Assembly (NCBI RefSeq): GCF_002209485.1
Contig: NZ_NJIX01000001.1
Location: forward strand, 558,001-622,000
Direction of reading: 5' to 3'
Origin: Achromobacter sp. HZ34
Lineage (GTDB): Bacteria; Pseudomonadota; Gammaproteobacteria; Burkholderiales; Burkholderiaceae_B
Length of the DNA: 64,000 bases
Position 1 is the first letter of the stretch; each line of letters starts with the position of its first letter. The translations under genes were made by a program, and so were the position numbers. The notes below the pieces were generated by a model, which worked only from the letters and a program-made list of their open reading frames with translations, was not told where the DNA came from and did no database searches. Positions 42,766-52,085 of this stretch are shown one piece after another.

Positions 42766-42855
42766 CGCCTACAGCCCTGACGTAAGCCAGGCATCTGTAG
42801 GCGTCATCAACCGCGGCGAAAGCGCGGTGGTTAAAGGAGGAACACCATCTCCCGT
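42766..42855 (-). ncRNA. Fluoride riboswitch (crcB motif) with expression platform
   Basis: Read on the minus strand, 42853-42795 gives GGGAGATGGTGTTCCTCC, then TTTAACC, a hairpin of ACCGCG/CGCGGT type, and GGTTGATGACGCCTACAG. These are the conserved parts of the fluoride aptamer (GGNGATGG..TTCNCC...TGATGACNCCTAC). Its end CGCCTACAG (42803-42795) can pair with CTGTAGGCG (42774-42766) downstream, giving an alternative hairpin that could switch expression. It lies 64 bp upstream of the CLC-F gene. Fluoride binding should turn the gene on. Confidence 0.93.
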
Positions 42856-43145
42856 GGCCGAAATATAACGGCACTCGATCGCCGGTGTCACGCCCTTTTT
42901 TTCCCGAATTCGTCATTTCGCGACACTCGGCGTTGCGCCGTGCGCCGACCCATTCCGACCGCTGATGCGTGGCAATCGCAGTTCATCTTCTTGGGAGTCC
43001 GCCCTTTCCCTTTGTAAATAATGCCTCTGCGTACGTAGCGCTCCGATATAGTTTTGCAAAAATCATGGAGGCTGGGTGGGGAAGGCCCATGTCCCGATCA
43101 TGCACGGCCGTGCCTGTGTTCACAGGACGTCCAATCGGAGGGGTC
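42856..43145. other. Gap upstream of the autotransporter gene
   Basis: This 290-bp stretch separates the fluoride riboswitch (minus) from the autotransporter (plus) and must hold promoters for both. A T-run occurs at 42895-42902. An open frame from 42969 leads into the autotransporter, but it lacks a ribosome site and has no signal-like start, so it is treated as non-coding. No clear promoter was assigned. Confidence 0.3.
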
Positions 43146-45653
43146 ATGTCGTCATTTCGACTTCGGGCGGTGGATACGCTCGGGATTTGCGCATTCGTCT
43201 TCAGTACTTCGGGTACCGCTGCATGTGTGAGCAGCGCAAGCGATCCCAGCCTTCCTTCATCGAACCAGACGGTAACTTGCACGGAGGCCGCGCCCAATCC
43301 CTACCCGACCGGCATCGTGACCGGCGCCGGCGATGACAGTGTGACCATCCAGGGTGGCACGATAAACGGCTCCGTCAACCAAGGCGCCGGCGCGGACCGT
43401 TTCTCCATCGGCGCCGGCACGGTGGCAGGTGCCGTGCAGCAAGGCAACGGCATCGACGATTTCCGCATGACGGGCGGCACGATAGCCTCGCTACAACAAG
43501 GCGATAACCGGGACACGTTTTTCATGTCGGGAGGCACCATCACCGGCGCCTTTGAAGACGGCGACGTGGCCACCATGACCGGTGGCACCATCGGCCGCGT
43601 GGATATGAAACTCGACAACAACGTGTTCGTCATGTCTGGCGGCACCATACGCGGCAACCTCGTAACGGGCTTCGGCAACGATACGATCACGCTGAGCGAT
43701 GGCACCATAGGCGGCAATATCAGCGTAAGCGGGGGCACCGATGCCGTGACGGTTACCGGCGGCCACGTGTTCGGCGAAATCCGGATGAGTACCGGAACCG
43801 ACACCTTCACCTGGTCGGATGGCGGCCAGATCGATGGCCTGATCGATCTGGGCCCGGATGACGATACGGCCTTGTTGCGCAACCTGGGCGCCGCACAACT
43901 CACGTCGAATGCAGGATTGGCCGGAGGTACTGGAACAGACACCCTGACCCTGCAGAACGTCCAGACCGAAAGGGTCGCGCGCTATACCCAATGGGAGCGC
44001 ATCCAGCTGCAGGGCTCGCGTCTTTCGCTCGACGGCAATCTGGTACTGGGTGATGCGGGGACCGGTACCGGCACGTTGTCCATCGACGCCGCCAGTACGG
44101 TGCTGGCGGTCGCCGGCACCGTGAGCACGGTCTCGCCCGCTGCCGCCGGCGCCAATGTGACGGTGAACAATGCGGGGACCCTCGACCTCACCGGCGGGCA
44201 GGCCAGCAATCGGATGACCATTGTTGGCAACTACAACGGGCTGGGCGGGCAGGTCAAGGTGGAAAGCGTGCTCGGCGCCGATGACGCGCCTTCGGACCGC
44301 CTCATCGTTTCCCAGGGCGCCATAGGCGGCGCCAGTACGCTGGCAGTGGCCAATCTGGGCGGTGCGGGAGCCCCGACCGCGCTCAACGGCATCATGGTCG
44401 TGCAAGCCAGCAACGGCGCAACCAGCAGCAATACCGCCTTTGCCTTGCCGGGTACGCTCAAGGCCGGTGCTTATGAATACTTCCTGTACAAAGGCGGTGA
44501 GACGGCGGGTTCGGAAAACAATTGGTACCTGCGCTCGACGGTCCCTGCCGTGCCCACGGCGGCGAGCGTCCCCGAAGGGGCCGCCCCGGCCGCGACCGCG
44601 CCCGTGGCGGCGCCTGTCATGGCAGCGTCGGAGATCCCGGGCGCAACGCTCACCATGGCCCCGGCGCCACTGCCCGCGCCAAGCGCGCAGGCCGTGCCTA
44701 TCTATCGGGACGAAGTCCCCCTCTATGGCGCGCTGCCTGCCACCGCACGCCAATTGGCGTTCACCACGTTGGGGACCTTCCATGACCGCCAGGGCTCGCA
44801 GTCATTATTGCGCGAGCAGGGCCGGCTACCGGCGGGATGGGCGCGCGCCTTCGGCGAAAACTCGGAGCGCCATTATGGCGGCGACACACAAGCCGAGTTC
44901 GATGGATCCATCGGCGGCATGCAGCTGGGCCAGGATCTTTACAGCAAGCGTTACGACGGTGGCGCGCAGGACCGTATCGGCGTCTTCCTGGGCTATGCGC
45001 ATGCCGATGGCAACATCAAGGGCCTGGCGCTGGCCACGCCCCACGCCGGCGTCGGCAATATGGACATCGACGGCTACAGCGCCGGCACGTACTGGACCCA
45101 TGTGGGCGACCGCCAGTGGTACACGGATGCCGTCGCGATGGTCACGCATCTGGACGCCAGGCTTCGGTCGCATGGCGGCATGCGCGAGACCACCAATGGC
45201 ACAGCCACTACGTTGTCCCTCGAAGCCGGCTACCCGCTTGCCGTGACGGATAACTGGTCCCTGGAACCGCAGGCGCAATTCGTCGCGCAGTTCCTGTCCG
45301 TCGATTCCCTGGACGACGACATATCGCATGTCGCTTTCAAGGACGCCGATACCTACACGGGACGCATCGGCGCCCGCCTGGCTGGGCATTATGGCGCTGA
45401 AGGGCATCAATGGGAGCCCTACTTCCGCGTCAACCTGTTGAAGGAGTTCTCCGGTACGGACAAGACGGTCTATGGCGGCGCCGATTCCGTCACGACCCAG
45501 TACGGCAGCACCTCGGTACAGTTCGGCGCCGGCGTCGCTGCCCAGATCAACCGCCACGCCAGCCTCTACGCCGCGCTGGACTACGTAAAGGATGTGGACG
45601 GCGACTATCGCCGTGGACTGGCGGGCAGCGTGGGGGTGCGCGTGCGCTGGTGA
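43146..45653 (+). CDS. Autotransporter (type Va) with a GGTI-repeat passenger
   Basis: About 835 residues. GGAGG lies 5 bases before the ATG at 43146. Residues 1-27 form a signal peptide (TLGICAFVFSTSGTAA). Residues 60-240 hold about nine imperfect 20-residue repeats, each ending near GGTI (70, 90, 110, 129, 146, 165, 185, 205, 226) with acidic G-N/D-D-T steps between, as in parallel beta-helix passengers. A Pro/Ala-rich linker (about 510-545) leads to the C-terminal beta-barrel from about 560 (WARAFGENSERHYGG, DRIGVFLGYAHADG, then strands to the terminal VRVRW). It is probably displayed on, or released from, the outer membrane. No protease motif was seen. Confidence 0.88.
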   Translation: MSSFRLRAVDTLGICAFVFSTSGTAACVSSASDPSLPSSNQTVTCTEAAPNPYPTGIVTGAGDDSVTIQGGTINGSVNQGAGADRFSIGAGTVAGAVQQGNGIDDFRMTGGTIASLQQGDNRDTFFMSGGTITGAFEDGDVATMTGGTIGRVDMKLDNNVFVMSGGTIRGNLVTGFGNDTITLSDGTIGGNISVSGGTDAVTVTGGHVFGEIRMSTGTDTFTWSDGGQIDGLIDLGPDDDTALLRNLGAAQLTSNAGLAGGTGTDTLTLQNVQTERVARYTQWERIQLQGSRLSLDGNLVLGDAGTGTGTLSIDAASTVLAVAGTVSTVSPAAAGANVTVNNAGTLDLTGGQASNRMTIVGNYNGLGGQVKVESVLGADDAPSDRLIVSQGAIGGASTLAVANLGGAGAPTALNGIMVVQASNGATSSNTAFALPGTLKAGAYEYFLYKGGETAGSENNWYLRSTVPAVPTAASVPEGAAPAATAPVAAPVMAASEIPGATLTMAPAPLPAPSAQAVPIYRDEVPLYGALPATARQLAFTTLGTFHDRQGSQSLLREQGRLPAGWARAFGENSERHYGGDTQAEFDGSIGGMQLGQDLYSKRYDGGAQDRIGVFLGYAHADGNIKGLALATPHAGVGNMDIDGYSAGTYWTHVGDRQWYTDAVAMVTHLDARLRSHGGMRETTNGTATTLSLEAGYPLAVTDNWSLEPQAQFVAQFLSVDSLDDDISHVAFKDADTYTGRIGARLAGHYGAEGHQWEPYFRVNLLKEFSGTDKTVYGGADSVTTQYGSTSVQFGAGVAAQINRHASLYAALDYVKDVDGDYRRGLAGSVGVRVRW

Positions 45654-45683
45654 ACCGTGGAATGGCGGCGCCGTTCCGCGGTC

Positions 45684-46595
45684 CTACGCCGCCCACGGCG
45701 GATGTGCCAATCTGTCGGCGATCCAGTCGGAAAAGGCGCGCGTCTTGGCGGGCAGGCCTGTGACGGCTGGCGTGACGATGTAGACGGCGCCCTTGTCGGC
45801 CAGCGGGTGCCGCGGCAATACTTCCACCAGTTCGCCTGATGCAAGGTACCGCCCCACATACCAGTCGGATGTCTGCATGATGCCCAGTCCTGCAAGGGCT
45901 GCCTTGACCAGCAATTCCGAATCGCCCGATGCCATCAGCCGGTTCACGGCGACGGTCTGGACGCGGCCGTCCACGGCCTGGAAACGCCACTGGTCCGAAG
46001 GCACCCTTTCGCTGTTGCAAAGGCAGGCATGCTGGTCCAGGTCCTGCGGCGTCGCGATGGGCGGACGGCTGGCGAGATAGGCGGGGCTGGCGCACAGGAC
46101 GCGGCGCCGGCTGGCCACCCGGCGCGCAACCAGGCGCGAATCCGGCAGATCGCCCAGCCGTATGGCCAGGTCGTATCCCTCGGCAATCAGGTCGACAAAA
46201 CGGTTCTCGGCGTTCGCCTCGATGGTGACGGCGGGATGGGCCTTCAAGAAATCGATGAGTATGGGCGCGATCCACATGCGGCCGAAGCTGCCAGGCAAGG
46301 TGATGCGCAAATGTCCGCGCGCCTGCCCTCCCCCCATCCCAGCTACATCGTTCTCGGCACTTTCCAGTTCATCGAGGATGGGCCCGATGCGCGCCAGATA
46401 GGTCTGCCCCGCTTCGGTCAAAGCCACTTTGCGTGTCGTGCGTTCGACCAGGCGGACACCCAGCCTTTGTTCAAGCTGACGCAAGCGCCGTGTGACGACG
46501 GCCGGGTCGCGATCGATCAGCCGACCGGCCGCGACGAAGGAACCCGCCCGCGCCAGCGCCAGGAATGCCCGGATTTCGTCGAGATCGCTATCCAT
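45684..46595 (-). CDS. LysR-family transcriptional regulator
   Basis: About 303 residues: LDEIRAFLALARAGSFVAAG, DRDPAVVTRRLRQLEQRLGV, LVERTTRKVALTEAG, then a CrgA/PA2206-like effector domain (GHLRITLPGSFGRMWIAPIL, EGYDLAIRLGDLPDS). It is divergent from the metallo-beta-lactamase-fold gene at 46732 and probably controls it. It ends 31 bp from the autotransporter stop, tail to tail. Confidence 0.9.
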   Translation of the reverse strand: MDSDLDEIRAFLALARAGSFVAAGRLIDRDPAVVTRRLRQLEQRLGVRLVERTTRKVALTEAGQTYLARIGPILDELESAENDVAGMGGGQARGHLRITLPGSFGRMWIAPILIDFLKAHPAVTIEANAENRFVDLIAEGYDLAIRLGDLPDSRLVARRVASRRRVLCASPAYLASRPPIATPQDLDQHACLCNSERVPSDQWRFQAVDGRVQTVAVNRLMASGDSELLVKAALAGLGIMQTSDWYVGRYLASGELVEVLPRHPLADKGAVYIVTPAVTGLPAKTRAFSDWIADRLAHPPWAA

Positions 46596-46731
46596 GGATT
46601 ATTGAGATTTCCGCTTTTATCTAATGCCGATACGCCTATTTTCCTGAGCTTATACCAACTTTAGGATTGCATGCCTTGGCTTCGCCCTTTCAACCAGGGT
46701 CAGGCCAGATCTCTCACAAGGAATCGAATCC

Positions 46732-47778
46732 ATGCTCACGAGTCGCCTTTCGCCCAAGAAATCCAGCGCCACGCAAGTCGCGGCGAGACTTCTTTTCGGA
46801 TTCTCCTTAGCGGGTGCGACCGCGATCGGCACAAGCGCGCAAGCCGCCGCGCCGATCCAGAAAACACAGGCCAGCTTCTATCGCTTCATGGTGGGTGATT
46901 ACGAAATCACCGCCCTGTCAGACGGCACGCTCGACATCCCTGCGGAAAAGCTGCTCAACGGCATCAGCAAGGAAGACCTGCGGACGCGGCTGGCCGCATC
47001 ATTCCTCACGGATCCCGTCGTAACGTCGGTCAACGCGTATCTGGTCAATACCGGCAAGAAACTGGTACTGATAGATACCGGCGCCGGCGACACCATGGGC
47101 AAGTCCTCGGGACATCTGATCGCCAGCCTGGTGGCAGCCGGCTACACGCCGAGCCAGGTGGACGAGGTCTACCTCACCCATCTCCATCTGGATCATGCAG
47201 GCGGACTGACGCGCGCCGGCAAGCGCGTGTTTCCTAACGCCATCGTGCGCGCGGATCGCAAGGAATCCGACTACTGGCTTAGCGCCCGTAACGCGGCCAC
47301 CATCCAGACGGGCAAACGCTCTTTCGAAGTGGCGCCAGCGGCATTACGCCCCTACATCGCCGCGCACAAATTCCTGCCGTTCGACGGTAATACCGAACTG
47401 AGCCCGGGCATCAGCAGCGTCGCCAGCTACGGACACACGCCCGGCCATAACGCCTATCGGGTCTCGAGCAAAGACCAACAACTGCTGGTCTTTGGCGATC
47501 TGGTCCACGTGGGCGCAGTCCAGTTCGCCCAGCCCGAGGTCACCATCAGCTTCGACGCCGATGAAAAAGAAGCGGAAGGTGCGCGCCGCAAGGTCTTCGA
47601 AACGCTCGCGGTCAGCCGCGAGCTGGTCGCTGGCGCGCACATCCCCTTTCCCGGCATCGGCCATTTGGCCAAGGACGGCGGCGTGCTTGAATACGCCGCC
47701 GGTTTCGCCGTCTTCATGATCGCTGCTTCCGGCCGGTTGACGCCCGCGCGGCAGGACGAGGCTTTGCCGATCAGGTGA
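46732..47778 (+). CDS. Exported metallo-beta-lactamase-fold hydrolase
   Basis: About 348 residues. A signal peptide ([19 protein letters not shown], cut near QAA) leads to the MBL core: [20 protein letters not shown], the zinc motif [14 protein letters not shown] (HxHxDH), a further His in [13 protein letters not shown] and Asp in [10 protein letters not shown]. This arrangement resembles lactonase-like and other periplasmic MBL proteins rather than antibiotic-hydrolysing enzymes. It is divergent from a LysR gene. Its 3' end overlaps the convergent aldolase gene by 8 bp. Substrate unknown. Confidence 0.87.
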   Translation: MLTSRLSPKKSSATQVAARLLFGFSLAGATAIGTSAQAAAPIQKTQASFYRFMVGDYEITALSDGTLDIPAEKLLNGISKEDLRTRLAASFLTDPVVTSVNAYLVNTGKKLVLIDTGAGDTMGKSSGHLIASLVAAGYTPSQVDEVYLTHLHLDHAGGLTRAGKRVFPNAIVRADRKESDYWLSARNAATIQTGKRSFEVAPAALRPYIAAHKFLPFDGNTELSPGISSVASYGHTPGHNAYRVSSKDQQLLVFGDLVHVGAVQFAQPEVTISFDADEKEAEGARRKVFETLAVSRELVAGAHIPFPGIGHLAKDGGVLEYAAGFAVFMIAASGRLTPARQDEALPIR

Positions 47779-48658
47779 TCGAAGCGCGGTAGATGCCTTC
47801 GATGGCGGCATCCAGCGCAGTATTGAACTCCTGGTCGGACTGCTTTGCGCTCAGGCCTTCCGTCAGCGCGCGGCTGAAGCTGGCGATGACGCCCGGATTG
47901 CTCGACAGGCGGCGATTGGCTTCGTCCCGGTCGTAGCCGCCGGAGAGCGCCACCACGCGCACCACGCGGGGATGGTCGACCAATTCCTTGTAGTAACCGG
48001 CCACATTGGGCAGCGTCAGCTTGAGCATGACTTGCACATCGCTGGGCAGTGCGTCCAGGCGCTTCAGGAAACCCTGCTTGAGCAGCTCTTCGGCTTTTTC
48101 CTTGTCCGGTGCCTTGATGGAGACTTCCGGTTCAAGGATGGGCACCAGGCCCGCCGCGAAGATCTGGCGGCCGATCTCGAATTGCTGGTCGAGTACCGCC
48201 TCGATGCCCTGCGGGTTGGCGCTGTTCACGACCGAACGCATCTTCGTGCCGAAGATGTTCTTGGCCACCGCGCGCTTGAGCAGCGCGTCCAGGCCGGTGA
48301 TCGGCTTCATCAACTGCACACCGTTGGTTTCGTCAGCCAGACCCTTGTCCACTTTCAGGAAAGGCACCACCTGCTTGCGCTGCCATAGATAATCGGCGGC
48401 ATCTTGGCCGTCGAACTGGCGGTCCATCGTCTGTTCGAACAGGATGGCGCCCAAGACGCGGCGGCCATCGAAGGCCGGGCTGGTTACGATGCGCGTACGC
48501 ATGGCGTGCACCAGGTCGAACATCTGGGCTTCGCCGCTGTATTCCGATTCATCGACGCCATAGAGCTTGAGCGCCTTGGGGGTACTGCCGCCGCTCTGGT
48601 CCAAGGCGGCGATGAATCCTTTGCCACCAGCGATCTTCGTAAGTTGTTCTTGATTCAT
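47771..48658 (-). CDS. Fructose-bisphosphate aldolase, class I (small bacterial type)
   Basis: About 295 residues, the length of the Staphylococcus-type class I aldolase. Features: [93 protein letters not shown] with the Schiff-base Lys, and [14 protein letters not shown]. It needs no metal. ATG at 48658 with AGAGG upstream; an earlier in-frame start adds only low-complexity sequence. Role in glycolysis/gluconeogenesis. Confidence 0.92.
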   Translation of the reverse strand: MNQEQLTKIAGGKGFIAALDQSGGSTPKALKLYGVDESEYSGEAQMFDLVHAMRTRIVTSPAFDGRRVLGAILFEQTMDRQFDGQDAADYLWQRKQVVPFLKVDKGLADETNGVQLMKPITGLDALLKRAVAKNIFGTKMRSVVNSANPQGIEAVLDQQFEIGRQIFAAGLVPILEPEVSIKAPDKEKAEELLKQGFLKRLDALPSDVQVMLKLTLPNVAGYYKELVDHPRVVRVVALSGGYDRDEANRRLSSNPGVIASFSRALTEGLSAKQSDQEFNTALDAAIEGIYRASIT

Positions 48659-48973
48659 CAGGGCCTCTCGACTAAGTAACGTTGAACGATTCAGAAAGCG
48701 GACGTCTGCTGCCGTCCTCCCGGGGACAGGCAATGTACCGCGCCGCCGCCATGTCCGGCTCGGCGTCCTGCAATGCCCTACACCATATAGGAAAATCGCC
48801 CTGTCCGGGCGGCGGCCCTGCCCCCGTCGATCTAGCCTGTGCGACCGACGCGGCGGCGATCTTCAGGCAAAATGGACCATCGCCCGTCACGGAGCCATCG
48901 TGCCGATGTACGAAATGAAGGTTGAACCTGGCGCATCATCGGCCTTCGATGCGTTCTCGAAGGGAAAAATGCC
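48659..48973. other. Gap between aldolase and MAPEG genes
   Basis: 315 bp between divergent genes. It must hold the promoters for both. No conserved protein, repeat or RNA was recognised in it. Confidence 0.3.
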
Positions 48974-49363
48974 TTGAGTATCCAATTGACCCTGCTCGCC
49001 TGGACCCTGGTCCTGGCACTCGTCCAGATCCTGGCGGCGGCACAGGCACGTACGCGCGAGACCGGCCTGGCCTGGAACGCCGGTCCACGCGACGCCGCCT
49101 CGGTGCCTGTAGGCAAGCTGGCCGGCCGCTTGAAGCGCGCGCAGGGCAATCTGCTCGAAACCTTGCCGGTGTTCGCCGCGGCCATCCTCATCGCGCATGT
49201 CGCGGGGCGCGAAAGCGCGCTCTCCGCTGCCGGCGCCTGGACCTACCTGATCGCGCGCGTGGTGTACGTGCCCCTCTATGCCGCGGGCATCCCCTACGTG
49301 CGCTCGCTCGCATGGGTCGTCTCGATCATCGGAATCCTGCTCGTTCTGGTGCCGTTGCTGTGA
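48974..49363 (+). CDS. MAPEG-family membrane protein
   Basis: About 129 residues with four hydrophobic helices. The family pattern is visible as GLAWNAGPRDAASVPVGKLA, GRLKRAQGNLLETLPVFAA (the conserved R-A-x-x-N-x-x-E) and YVPLYAAGIPYVRSLAW. The start is TTG at 48974 with AGGGA upstream; no ATG is available in frame nearby. MAPEG proteins of this short bacterial type are of uncertain function, some with glutathione-linked activity. Confidence 0.88.
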   Translation: MSIQLTLLAWTLVLALVQILAAAQARTRETGLAWNAGPRDAASVPVGKLAGRLKRAQGNLLETLPVFAAAILIAHVAGRESALSAAGAWTYLIARVVYVPLYAAGIPYVRSLAWVVSIIGILLVLVPLL

Positions 49364-49368
49364 CCACC

Positions 49369-49558
49369 ATGAAAAAATTGCTGACAAATTTCGTGGCTTT
49401 CCCTGGCAATCCTGCCCTTGGCTGCCGCGCAGGCCGCTGAAGCTGCCGCCGGGATACAGGCGCGATTGACGGCGATATCTCCGGGCTCGCAGATGCATTG
49501 CCAAGCCGACAAATACGGCTATCCCTCCTGCCAGGTGGACGAGTATTCCAACGGCTAG
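49369..49558 (+). pseudogene. Small secreted protein gene with a +1 frameshift in the signal peptide
   Basis: ATG at 49369 begins MKKLLTNFVAF. The frame then runs into a stop, but skipping one C of the CCC at 49401-49403 gives LAILPLAAAQAAEAAAGIQA, RLTAISPGSQMHCQADKYGY and PSCQVDEYSNG-stop at 49558. The total length (190 bp) is exactly one base too long for an open frame. The repaired product is about 62 residues with a signal peptide and two cysteines that could bridge. It is either inactivated, phase-variable at the C-run, or a sequencing error. Family not recognised. Confidence 0.6.
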
Positions 49559-49624
49559 TAGCCGGCGTGCACGGTCAAAAAAAAACGTGTAAAACGTCAG
49601 CACTCAACCTGGAAGCTGCCTCTC

Positions 49625-50206
49625 ATGTTCACCCCCGTGGTTCGTTGTGGATTGACCGCATTCGCGTTGCTGTTGCCGATATACGCTACGAGCGCGCCGG
49701 CACCGTCCAAGGTTGCCTCGGACGTGCAGCCCTTCGAGTTGACCTGCAAATACGACCCCTCGGCACCCGCCACGGAAAGCAAGGGTAATGGCATTCCGCC
49801 AGCCCCCGGCGCCGGCGATGGCACCTTCGACGGCAGCCTGAAGTGGGATGGCAAGAACCTGGCGCTATCCGGGTCCATGATCATGAATCCGCTCGACTCC
49901 TTGGTGTTCAGGAACGGCCACGGGCCCTTCGTGGTCCAGAATCCAAAGGTCAAGGCGCTGAACAAGCGGGAATTCGGCGACCAAAGCGGGACAGCGGTGT
50001 CCATCGGGTTTTCCGCCCCGCGCACGTCCAGGAATGGCGACGGCAAGGACAAGACCGACGAGTTCTACTCGGTCTTGCTGCAGTTCGAAAAAGGCAAGCT
50101 GGCGTATATGGAAGTCACCAGCGCGTCTTTCGAACAAGGCGTGCTCACGGACGCGGGCAAGGCCAGCAGCAAACACTGCTCCACGACCTTCAAGCCGGCT
50201 GCTTAG
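49625..50206 (+). CDS. Secreted protein of unknown function
   Basis: About 193 residues. The start CGLTAFALLLPIYATSAPA is a signal peptide. The mature part has two cysteines likely to bridge (FELTCKYDP near the start and SSKHCSTTF near the end) and beta-rich stretches such as GTFDGSLKWDGKNLALSGSM and FYSVLLQFEKGKLAYMEVTS. No enzyme motif was seen and no family was recognised. It follows another small secreted-protein gene by 66 bp. Confidence 0.6.
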   Translation: MFTPVVRCGLTAFALLLPIYATSAPAPSKVASDVQPFELTCKYDPSAPATESKGNGIPPAPGAGDGTFDGSLKWDGKNLALSGSMIMNPLDSLVFRNGHGPFVVQNPKVKALNKREFGDQSGTAVSIGFSAPRTSRNGDGKDKTDEFYSVLLQFEKGKLAYMEVTSASFEQGVLTDAGKASSKHCSTTFKPAA

Positions 50207-50295
50207 CGATACCTGTTGCCAAACACGGTATGGATCGCGCCACGCCTCGCCCCGGGGGCAGCATTGCCGCGCCCGCGCGGCGTGCTTCCCGCGCC

Positions 50296-51309
50296 TCAGA
50301 TCGCCGTCGCGGCCGCGCCCTTCAAGCCCAGCATGGCGCGCGCTTCGTCCGGGGTGGCGATCTCCAGGGACAGCGCTTCCAGGATGCCGCGGATCTTCGT
50401 CACCTGCTCCGCGCATGAAGTCGCCAGCTTGCCCTTGGCAATGTAAAGGCTGTCTTCCAGCCCTACCCGCACATTGCCGCCCATGATGGCTGCCATGGTG
50501 ACCAGCGGCAACTGGTGCCGGCCCGCTCCCAACACGGAAAAACGGTAGCCGTTGCGGCCGAACAGGCGGTCGGCCGTGGTGCGCATCGTGACCAGGTTCT
50601 CCGGATCCGGTCCCAGGCCGCCCAGGATGCCGAAGATGCTCTGGATGAAGAGCGGCCCTTGCACCAGGCCCTCATCGACGAAATGCGCAAGGTTGTACAG
50701 ATGGCCCACGTCGTAGCACTCGAATTCGAAACGCGTGCCACAATCTTCTCCCAATACTTTAAGAATATTCCGTATATCCTTGAAAGTATTCCGAAAAATA
50801 AGATCCTCCATGCCTTCGATATAAGGCTTTTCCCAGTCATGCTGCCAGTGGGAAATCCGCCGCGCAGCGGGATGGATGGAGAAATTCATCGACCCCATGT
50901 TCAGCGAACACATCTCCGGCCTAGCGCGCAAGGGATAGGCCAGTCTTTCCTCCAGGGTCATGCGGGTGCTGCCACCCGTCGAAATATTGATGATGGCGTC
51001 GGTGGCGTCGCGGATGCGCGGCACGAAGGCCTCGAACACCGCCGGGTCGGGCGTGGGCCGGCCGTCGCGCGGATCGCGTGCGTGCAGATGCAGGATCGCG
51101 GCGCCGGCTTGAGCCGCATCGATAGCCTGCTCGGCAATCTGGTCGGGGGTCAGGGCCAGGTACGGCGACATGGTTGGCGTATGGACCGACCCGGTGACCG
51201 CGCAGGAGATGATGACCTTGTCCTGGCTGGGCCTTCTGCCGAGGGCCGCGTCGCTGCCCGGGTTACCGCCTTCGCCGCGGGCTTGCGCAATGGTTTGCAT
51301 GGTAGTCAT
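50296..51309 (-). CDS. BKACE family (beta-keto acid cleavage enzyme)
   Basis: About 337 residues. The metal site shows as AAILHLHARDPRDGRPTPDP (two His). Other family parts are NISTGGSTRMTLEERL, EMCSLNMGSMNF, FECYDVGHLYNLAHFV, MAAIMGGNVRVGLEDSLYIA (with E) and the acidic Asp/Glu around them. These enzymes condense a beta-keto acid with acetyl-CoA to give acetoacetate and a new acyl-CoA. The ribosome site is weak. It is last in the SDR-liv gene set, so the ABC system may import its substrate or a precursor. Confidence 0.88.
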   Translation of the reverse strand: MTTMQTIAQARGEGGNPGSDAALGRRPSQDKVIISCAVTGSVHTPTMSPYLALTPDQIAEQAIDAAQAGAAILHLHARDPRDGRPTPDPAVFEAFVPRIRDATDAIINISTGGSTRMTLEERLAYPLRARPEMCSLNMGSMNFSIHPAARRISHWQHDWEKPYIEGMEDLIFRNTFKDIRNILKVLGEDCGTRFEFECYDVGHLYNLAHFVDEGLVQGPLFIQSIFGILGGLGPDPENLVTMRTTADRLFGRNGYRFSVLGAGRHQLPLVTMAAIMGGNVRVGLEDSLYIAKGKLATSCAEQVTKIRGILEALSLEIATPDEARAMLGLKGAAATAI

Positions 51310-51362
51310 GTCAATTTTTCGCCGTTGAGATTGGACGTGCTGGCCGGTGCCCTTGCCGGGCG

Positions 51363-52085
51363 CTATACGGCCAGCCATTGGGAAACCAGGGCTTCGTTCG
51401 AACCCAGTTCCTCGGGATGGCCCTCGAAAACGATGCGCCCGTGCCCCATCACGCATACGCGGGTGGATACTTTCAGGGCAATGGTCAGCTTCTGCTCCAC
51501 CAGCAGCACCGACACGCCCTTGCGATGCATATCCTGGATGCACTCCCCCACCTGCGTCACGATCTTGGGCGCCAGGCCTTCGGTGGGCTCATCGATAAGG
51601 ATCACCAGCGGATTGCCCAGCAACGAGCGGCACATGGTCAGCATCTGCTGTTCACCGCCGGACAAGCTGCCGGCCTTGGTATTGCGGCGTTCCTTCAAGC
51701 GGGGGAAGTAGTCGAACATCTGCGCCATCGTCCAGCGGTGGGCGCCCTGCACGGGAGGCTGCTCGCCCATGCGCAGATTCTCGTCCACCGTCAGGTTGGC
51801 GAAGACTTCTCGTTCTTCAGGCACGTAGGCCAGACCGGCGCGGCAGATGGCATAAGGCCTTGCTCCAGCCAGCTCGCGTCCGCGCAGGCGAATCCGGCCC
51901 GACGTTGGCGTCACCAGGCCCATGATGGTCTTCATGGTGGTGGAACGGCCCGAGCCGTTGCGTCCCACCAGGCTGACCACCTCGCCGGCGCCGACGCGCA
52001 GGTCGACGCCGTGCAGCACATGGCTCTTGCCGTAATGGGCGTGCAGATGCTCCACGGCCAGCAGGTTCGTATCCCCGGTGCTCAT
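51363..52085 (-). CDS. livF: LivF-type ABC ATPase with altered Walker A
   Basis: About 240 residues. ABC signature SLSGGEQQMLTMCRSL and Walker B LVILIDEPTEGLAPKIV are normal. The Walker A loop reads VGRNGSGRSTTMKTI: the phosphate-binding Lys is replaced by Arg47 (codon at 51945-51947). The start overlaps the livG stop by 4 bp (ATGA). In the LivKHMGF importer two ATPases work as a pair, so one altered site may be tolerated. The expected cargo is a branched-chain or other hydrophobic amino or keto acid. Confidence 0.9.
   Translation of the reverse strand: MSTGDTNLLAVEHLHAHYGKSHVLHGVDLRVGAGEVVSLVGRNGSGRSTTMKTIMGLVTPTSGRIRLRGRELAGARPYAICRAGLAYVPEEREVFANLTVDENLRMGEQPPVQGAHRWTMAQMFDYFPRLKERRNTKAGSLSGGEQQMLTMCRSLLGNPLVILIDEPTEGLAPKIVTQVGECIQDMHRKGVSVLLVEQKLTIALKVSTRVCVMGHGRIVFEGHPEELGSNEALVSQWLAV

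Noticed and set aside
42969-43145. 59-codon upstream extension of the autotransporter
   Set aside because: No ribosome site and no export signal at its start. The ATG at 43146 has GGAGG and begins a clear signal peptide.
43060-43145. Second riboswitch or small RNA upstream of the autotransporter
   Set aside because: No conserved aptamer pattern like that of the fluoride element could be found on the plus strand.
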